From: Pomacea canaliculata | Lineage: Eukaryota; Mollusca; Gastropoda; Architaenioglossa; Ampullariidae | Direction of reading: 5' to 3' | NCBI RefSeq assembly: GCF_003073045.1 | Contig: NC_037602.1 | Coordinates: forward strand, 11,473,731-11,537,730 | Length of the DNA stretch: 64,000 nt | In this document: positions 58,101-64,000 of the stretch, piece by piece | Position numbering within the stretch: the stretch's first letter is position 1 | Layout: each line of letters opens with the position of its first letter | Program-made: the position numbers and the translations under genes | Notes under the pieces: generated by a model | The model's input: only the letters and a program-made list of their open reading frames with translations | Told to the model about the DNA's origin: nothing | Databases searched by the model: none

Positions 58101-61100
58101 TTATTATCACCTAGCTTCATCTTTAGTCGAAAAATTTAAAAACAAACTTTTCTGGACAAGCAAATCTTGAATTCAGAATGCTGCTGCAGTGCACACTAAC
58201 TTGTCGAGACTTGTATGGCGTTGCCACTTTCAAACTAAATATGATCTCCGCTTGGGGGTACTCTCATCATGAAACTTTTGACAGTAAGCATCATGATCTG
58301 TCCTTGTATTTATGATCTTTGATATCAAGATAGGAATGTGTTTAAACCCATCTGGAATGCCTGCAAAATTGAAGCAAGTGTTGCCCAACTCCAAAATTCT
58401 ACTATTTGCATTTTACAGAAAAAAATCACATTTATTTGTTTTCCTAAATATATTACTATTTTTTAAAAATTATTTGTGCATTATTAAGTATGTTGACTTT
58501 TAGGAGTTGGTTTGTTGAATAGTAAGTCCATGACCTCTTATGTATGAGCCATGCCCTAAGAAATTAAACTTAAATTTACTCACATCTCCAGTCAGGTATA
58601 AGAGGATTATAAAGGCAACAGTACTACTTCCTGGGATTTTGATGCAACTGTAAACGATAGGCATTTTCAGGACCACAGTATTTTAATGTTAATCACAGCA
58701 TAATGTTGTGACCTCCATTTAAATGATGGAAAAGTACTTGAATATTAAAAAAATATTTCATAGGTATATATACGAAATGGAATATTAATACATCGTGAGT
58801 CTTGTTGGTAAATCTGCTGTTGGAAAAGATATTAATGCTAAGGCCATGATAATTGTAACTCCCTCTAAGCTTTATTGCCATGTTATGGTGTAAGACTGTT
58901 GATGTCTTAGGCTCGAGGTTAAATTCACTTCCTGATACTGAGCTATATTGGGTTCACTGGAATAAAATTTGTAGATTTTCATTGGACTGGAATGAACTTT
59001 GCAGAGTGTTGTGGAGAAACCTGTTTGGTGCTGTGAATGTATTTCACTTCACTGTAATATTCATTTACAAAATCATACTTAGCAGACTATTGGCTTAAGG
59101 AGAAGAGTAGGCAGTAATGAAGCATAAATTTGGCTGATCATTTTTGAAAATCATCTTGTTCAGGTTAAGTAATTTCGATTTCTTTTCAAATTTCCTCACT
59201 TCTTTAAGACATGGTGGATTTCTGATAGAGGTAAAAATCTTTTAATGTAATTGCCTAAGTAATGTTTTGAATGACTTCTGGTATCTTGGATGTTATGTAA
59301 CCCTACTGCTGTGCATATAAATGGCCTTATTTCTTTGGCTGAAGATTTGTAGAGGAGACTCCGAAGAAGGATTAGCCACAATACAAAAACTTTTCACACT
59401 GTCTTGGCATTAGTCTTCTGAGTCACAAGTATGTTTAGAACTATTTTTCATCTTTCAGAGTGTGGGTCACAGCTATAGCAAACATTCAAATGATCTTCTG
59501 GAGTATAAAGGAAGGAATATATTTAGAGCAGAATAGATAAAAATGAGTGATATTTTATTTGTCATTCTCTGGGGTGCATGGTAGGGGAAGAGAGAGTTTG
59601 TAATATTGAACATTTTTCTCGTGCTAATCTCTGTTTTTGTGAACAGAAAGTAGGTTCCATGTGGAATGGAGGTATTTAGTGCATAGTTTGTGTATTAATG
59701 TATTGTATGGTGTTAACTAATGTGTACCTGTCAGCACTTTCTTGAAAATTTAGTTTCTTTGTGTGGGACAAAATGCACCTTCCATGTCTTATCTCTTTTT
59801 AGTAAAATAAATACTCTGCTGTTATTTCTGAAAGCCTTCTGCTGCTTTCTGCACATGTAAAAAAATCAAACAAAAGCTACCCTAATATATCAGAGACATA
59901 ATAAAGAATCCATTTTAGAAAGCAAACAAGTGAGTGCAATTAGATTACATGCAGAAATATTCCAATAGCAATACAAATGTTTGAATAGTATAAAAATGCA
60001 GCTTGTGATCGAGTCAGCCATTGTTTTTTCCAAAGAAGCATCACACTTCCAGAATTCCGTGCGCTCGGGTTACTTCGTCGAGTGCACGTTTTTCTGAAAG
60101 CAGTGAAATTCCTCATCTTCAATGACAAATTACACTTGAGCAATCCCGATGTGGCTTGAATGTCCTCTATTTTTAGGGTCTTATTTCAGATTTTAAATGA
60201 ATTTCAAAAGGTTGTATTTAGAGGTGAGAGCATTTCTAAAGCATTTCACACATATGAAAACTGATTGTTTTGTAATTGGTTAACATTATTGTTCATTTTG
60301 TGCAGAAGAAACTTTAAGCATATGCCATAGCATGAATGAAGACCTGTTATGGCATAGAGGGAGCAAACAACATAGGAAAATTATGGAAGCTCAGGTACAT
60401 TAAACTGTAATCAAGTTTGTAGCAATGTGCTTTAATTATAAGATTTAAGCTGCTTCTAGTACTCTTATCAGAACTTTTCTTTTCTGGTCTTCTGTTCCAT
60501 AAGATAGAATCATGGTAGAACCTACTGTATTGTAAAATAGGGCAAATGCCAAATAAATGTGTGGTGTTTTCAGTAATGTGAGTTTGTTAGGTTTTTGTTT
60601 TATGGTCACAAACAGAAATCTCGCAAGCTACATCTTGCGCGCTTCAGCAGTTCATGTCCAGCTCTTGATGTTCATCACCATCCTTGTCCTTTGTCACCAA
60701 TTCAAGAATGGGGTAAATTTGCATTTCTATTATAGGCATGATAGCATTTTTCATTTATGCTTTGTAACATGATGTTGTCCCCCACCTAATGCACCCTCAT
60801 CCACCGTCAATGGTCAGTGGTCTACATGAGGAAAATAAATTACATCAGTCAACTCTTGTAGAGCAAGATTAGACATATATTAAAGACACACAATACACAT
60901 TTACTTGTAAAAGGAAAGAAATGTTTTGGCAGACCTATTTGGCTTCTGTTTGGAGCCTGTTCACTGTTTTAGAACCCGTCCTAAAAAGTTTGTGTTGGTT
61001 TTCAGTTTTTCAACATGGCTTCCATGGCCACTGGCCAGCTTGACTGAACATTAAACCATTCACTTGAGTGAATTGTTTATAAATTGATCATGAACTATGG

Positions 61101-63029
61101 GTCCCTTATGTAGCACAATTGCTGAAATGATGGCTATTGTTTTTCAACAGTTCTATTGCTAGAATAGTGCGGTCATTATTAAAATTAGAATTATGCATAA
61201 TTAGAATTACACTCTAAATTAATAATTCTTTAGCTTACAAATACAACCATAGCAGAAGATAAATCAAAAACACACACTTTGGAGGCATAAATGTTTAAAA
61301 CAAATATTCACCAGGTGTTGGCTTAGATATATATACACACAAACACATTTACTAACATGAACAGATCAGATCAACTCTGTCATCAGCTATTGTCATGCCC
61401 TTAGTTTTCGAAACAGCATACTTGAACGTTTTACTGTGTAACCAGCAGTCCTCCAAACTGGTTTGTGGAACAGTTGGCAAGAGGTCTTGGCAAACCGCTG
61501 TTTTTGAAAAAACATAACCCTAACCCTAAAACCGCTGTTTTCGAAAAGCAGGTTTGCCAACCCATTTTTGGTTTCTCTTGTGTCCGCATCTTAACCAATC
61601 ACTGCTCAAGGCAGTCACTTCAGAGCAGTATGTCTGCAGATAAAATAATAGAGAGGCTTGTCTAGGGTTAGACAAAAACATGGTGTATAGTACATTCTTC
61701 AATAAAGATTCGCTTTGTCCATGATGTCATACAGCTTTGTACTCATTACCCTTGAGTTTATCCAGGCAAATCTCATGACATTGCCCTTTCACTGAGCAAT
61801 GATGGATGATGCACACATTGAATGTTGTGTTAACAAGCAAGACAAGGAAGAAAAAAGCAGAAGCGGAAGCAGGCAAGAAAAAAAAATGCAACAAAACAGC
61901 TAATATGCAAAGAGTCTTGTTTCTGGGTATTGCTTAGCTGATGTCCTGTCTTCTGACTGACTATCAGTATACAGTGCATTCAGGGAGCAGACCAAAAGAG
62001 TTAGGGGGAGGAGACAATGGCTGGGGTTTGTAGGAAAGGGGAAGATAAAGTTTGTGGTGATGCCAGCTGCCATAGGGATCTTTCATTTACTCATTTGCTC
62101 CATTCACCACCTTCCTCTCTGCCTTTTTATTCAATCTTATAACATGCCTTGTTAAATTATTATGTTGTCACACTTTTTATCTGCATACTAAAGGTATGCT
62201 GAAATTTGCTGTTAAGTGAATTTTTAGATTTCATTTGGTGGCACCATTAACATCTTACAACAGGTAAACATGTGCCAACCAAACATAGTGCACATTTTCC
62301 TCTTAGACAAAAGGAGTATTCCTGCCAAATTTTAGTGAGGATTGGAGAAACAGTGTAATTTTGCATAATTATTTACCAGAACCACAAACCCCTACGCACA
62401 TAACAATTGCACACTTTACTTAAAAAATTTATGTTACTTGCATTTATATTCATTTAAGAATGATAGACATCCTCTGGTATGGTATTTAGAAAAAGCTGTA
62501 AAGAACAAAACTAGTTCTTTTTATTAATCTGCATAAGTAGAAAATTGAAATGCTAGAAAGAAAAGTACTTGGTGAATGTGCATTGTAACAGTTGGAAAAT
62601 GCATGATTAAATAGCTTTTTTTTTCATGACTGCATTGCTGCGTGCAGATCAACACAGATCCATGCAGGACTTAGCTGAGGATGAAAAGAACATATGCGTT
62701 GCTGAGGGTTTGTTGGTGGTACATGGTGAAGACTGCCATGACCAAGGCTGGGTGGGAGAAACACCAGATGGTGGTGTGCGCATCTGTGTGAATGGAATAA
62801 CAGTGGACAGCTCATCAGATTTTCCTGAGTCACTAGATGATTCCAATTCTGTAATCACAAAGATTGCTATTGGTGGTGTGAGCCAGAATATGGGGATGAA
62901 AGAAGATGAATCCAACAGGCGTCGCAGCTGGTGTCCAGAGAGCTTGTTGGTTTTAGGTGCAGATGTTTATGGACCTTCTGATAATACTTCCATCAGTCTG
63001 GGAAGAACTATAGGAATGGCAGGCAAAAG
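49180..63029 (+). CDS. ARHGEF28: Rho guanine nucleotide exchange factor, ARHGEF28/AKAP13 family (N-terminal part)
   Basis: Ten exons join in phase: 49180-49206 (tentative, 9 codons MDYIPREAP), 50042-50195, 52611-52904, 53858-54041, 54260-54393, 55608-55757, 56620-56850, 60306-60394, 60616-60712, 62648-63029; the last ends phase 2 and the gene continues past the window. About 580 residues are present. The order matches the human ARHGEF28 N-terminus: LEVSICYENILAVNEEDEMF, GSTQRHLV, ALEHATYPEGWDLLG, the degenerate ankyrin pair starting RETLLHLVGRLGLHRTALFL and ALHVINHEGQQP, then Ser-rich linker. The family activates RhoA through a DH-PH module, which must lie downstream; a C1 zinc finger would come first. 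AKAP13 is the vertebrate paralogue, so the symbol means the pre-duplication orthologue. Introns hold a hAT MITE, a tyrosine-recombinase fossil and a CR1 tail. The exon at 60616 is supported only by phase fit and splice sites. Confidence 0.85.
49552..49690. mobile_element. hAT MITE with 8-bp target duplication in RhoGEF intron 1
   Basis: The 139-bp insert begins CATGTGCGGACTGG and ends CCAGTCCGCCACTG, inverse of CAGTGGCGGACTGG. It is flanked by identical GTCTTGAA copies (49544-49551 and 49691-49698). The CAGTGGCGGACTGG end is a familiar hAT terminus. No coding sequence is present. Confidence 0.88.
50196..52610. other. RhoGEF intron 2, nothing certain
   Basis: AT-rich DNA. A TGACAAATAAAGATAACAAT tail near 50559-50580 may be a LINE 3' end. 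A GC-richer patch at 51230-51270 (CCGTGTCCGCCACTAGGCGA) looks repeat-like but I could not find its partner in the window. Confidence 0.4.
54600..55110 (+). mobile_element. Tyrosine-recombinase retroelement fossil (DIRS/Ngaro-like)
   Basis: A decayed plus-strand region resembles the tyrosine recombinase of DIRS/Ngaro-type elements, recognisable from DVQAVATVLAFHCNRGVADI near 54920-54980, the region that carries catalytic H-x-x-R in intact relatives. It is an old, broken fragment with several breaks and no visible terminal repeats, sitting in the RhoGEF intron at 54394-55607. Assignment to a YR element is moderate; DIRS versus Ngaro cannot be decided. Confidence 0.5.
55860..56245 (+). mobile_element. 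CR1/L2-like LINE 3' fragment in a RhoGEF intron
   Basis: A WNSLPFPS phrase near 55905-55930 followed by a degenerate 'F-K-H-x-x-K-T-H-L-F' segment marks the C-terminal end of CR1/L2-like ORF2. It ends in the CTGAGAGCATGTTCCTACAT-GAGCATGATTATG module also seen at 39.4 and 42.1 kb. This links that tail family to a CR1/L2-like LINE. Confidence 0.65.
57175..57218. repeat. Perfect-looking 18-bp stem hairpin
   Basis: Arms GTCATTGTCCCAGCCTGC (57175-57192) and GCAGGGTGAGACAATGAC (57201-57218) pair at 15 of 18 positions around an 8-nt loop AAAAGTTC. It is intronic in the RhoGEF gene. It may be a small foldback repeat; no function is shown. Confidence 0.55.
57535..57620 (-). repeat. CR1/L2-like LINE 3' tail
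   Basis: On the minus strand it reads GTGCCTTGATAAATGTGCTT-CATAAATCTAATTTATTGTTATT, a diverged 'GCGCTTTATAAAT' plus ATT-rich tail. It lies in the long RhoGEF intron, antisense to the gene. Confidence 0.45.
61487..61560. repeat. Foldback repeat with telomere-like core
   Basis: Inverted ends TTGGCAAACC (61487-61496) and GGTTTGCCAA (61551-61560) bracket two related CCGCTGTTTT(T/C)GAAAA blocks and a central TAACCCTAACCCTAAA (61515-61530). The centre is just over two units of the animal telomere repeat. A further CTAGGGTTAG is about 100 bp downstream (61663-61672). It lies in a RhoGEF intron. Confidence 0.65.
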
Positions 63030-64000
63030 GTACATTCCTAGCACATGATTATTTTAAAATATAAAATTTTAACTTGTGTATGTTAATATCTTAAGTGAGC
63101 AGGGTTGCATTGTATCCTTTATTGTATTGTGCTAACTATCCATAAAGTTGTGTGATCTCAGGGCTATGTTGGTTATTGTATTATGAATTTACACCATAAA
63201 CCCAGGAGATGGTGTTGATTCAGGTAAAAACAGACAGAAAGCAGTCTAGTTGCTCTCTCTACTACAGCCCCTCTAAGTTACGACCCGATTTTTTTAGCTA
63301 GTCTAGTAGGGAAGGTTTACTATAAATACCTCATGTGTGTGAAATCAGTATTATGTTAATGAGATGGATACGTTCAACGATTCAAAACATATTCAAGGAA
63401 CAGATAGAAATAAACCCAAACAATTCTGCAAATGGAGAAATCACATTATCAAAAATTTTATTTTTTCTAACTTGTAAAGTGAAATTAACTTTTCTTTAGT
63501 AACCCTGACCCATATTATCATCCATTGTTCTTAAAATTGGGTAATCTACCACACAGCTTATGCTTGTGCACACTTGATGGAGATAATAATAATAAATTAA
63601 GTTTATGTAGCATCCTGTCCAACAGGCAAGCTTATTGCATTGCATTGACCCATATCCACAAAACTGTCACAATGTAAAACAAAGAACTGTTCAAAGACTA
63701 GCTGCATTTTGGTAGTAAAGGCAGGCTTTGCAGGACTTAATGCAGATAATCTCCATAGAACAAGAGTTAGTGATATGAGTGAATAGTCACCTGTGACATA
63801 ATATCAAACATTAAAATTGCAACTCAGGGTTGCTGCCAAAGCAAACACAGCATGCCAGACTGGAAACCAATAGATCCAGTCAGTTAATGTTTCTATGTAA
63901 TAGAGAAAATTGTATACAATCCAATTGCAAAAGAGAAGAACAGAATGTTGCACACAAGCAAGCCCAGTGCAGGTGTTGATGCATGTCAACATGGTGACAA
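63030..64000. other. RhoGEF intron continuing past the window edge
   Basis: No further exon in the required phase was found. The minus strand carries a LINE tail-like piece with ATT-rich end near 63575-63640 (AATAATAATAAATTAAGTTT on the plus strand). Confidence 0.5.

Larger units (their letters stand above)
56851..60305. other. RhoGEF intron 7, largest intron of the gene
   Basis: About 3.45 kb, AT-rich. It holds the hairpin at 57.2 kb and the LINE tail at 57.55 kb. A GC-richer island at 60040-60090 (TTCCGTGCGCTCGGGTTACT) has no open frame that fits the flanking phases. Nothing else was recognised. Confidence 0.5.

Noticed and set aside
1-64000. tRNA, rRNA or CRISPR-like features
   Set aside because: I looked for GGTTCRANNCC-type B boxes, clover-leaf ends and regularly spaced direct repeats on both strands and found none convincing. 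A covariance-model scan would be decisive.

Overview
The window is AT-rich, intron-dense animal DNA from an invertebrate bilaterian, most likely a mollusc and probably a gastropod. The reasons are compact protein-coding genes with short GT-AG exons, 0.3-3 kb introns, and a repeat load of CR1/L2-like and RTE-like LINE remnants, hAT MITEs and a Tigger-like element. The species assignment is inference; nothing here identifies it directly.

Layout. 1-6.6 kb: intergenic, with only simple repeats and LINE-tail debris recognised. 6.7-16.2 kb (+): an 11-exon DCST2 orthologue, a multi-pass sperm protein of the DC-STAMP family with a C-terminal all-cysteine RING. 16.2-19.8 kb: AT-rich intergenic DNA holding a Tigger/pogo-like element and a duplicated, decayed copy of the DCST2 tail. 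19.8-23.4 kb (-): an ankyrin-repeat plus SOCS-box gene whose 5' part is disrupted. 26.7-34.2 kb (+): a complete 13-exon PDIA3 (ERp57) gene. 35.5-40.6 kb (-): a complete 5-exon NDUFS4 gene (complex I 18 kDa subunit), tail to tail with PDIA3. 46.1-48.0 kb (-): an intronless FEM1B gene (CUL2 substrate receptor). 49.2 kb to beyond 63 kb (+): the N-terminal ten exons of a Rho guanine-nucleotide exchange factor of the ARHGEF28/AKAP13 family, which runs off the right edge before its DH-PH catalytic part.

The genes are not an operon or a pathway; they are independent housekeeping or tissue-specific genes. PDIA3, NDUFS4, FEM1B and ARHGEF28/AKAP13 are nevertheless informative as a block: their human counterparts lie on chromosomes 5 and 15, the two arms of an ohnologue pair, so the block looks like an ancestral bilaterian linkage group.

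The most notable sequence-level observations are: a 70-bp tandem duplication that duplicates the splice acceptor of a DCST2 exon, with only one acceptor giving an open frame; a reading-frame switch in the DCST2 tail explained by comparison with its own duplicate 2.5 kb away; an apparent TGEL ER-retention tail on PDIA3; hAT MITEs with perfect 8-bp target duplications, one nested in an RTE-like LINE; and a small foldback with telomere-like repeats at its centre. I found no CRISPR, toxin, viral or otherwise new multi-gene system. All exon boundaries were inferred by hand from GT-AG sites, reading phase and remembered human homologues.
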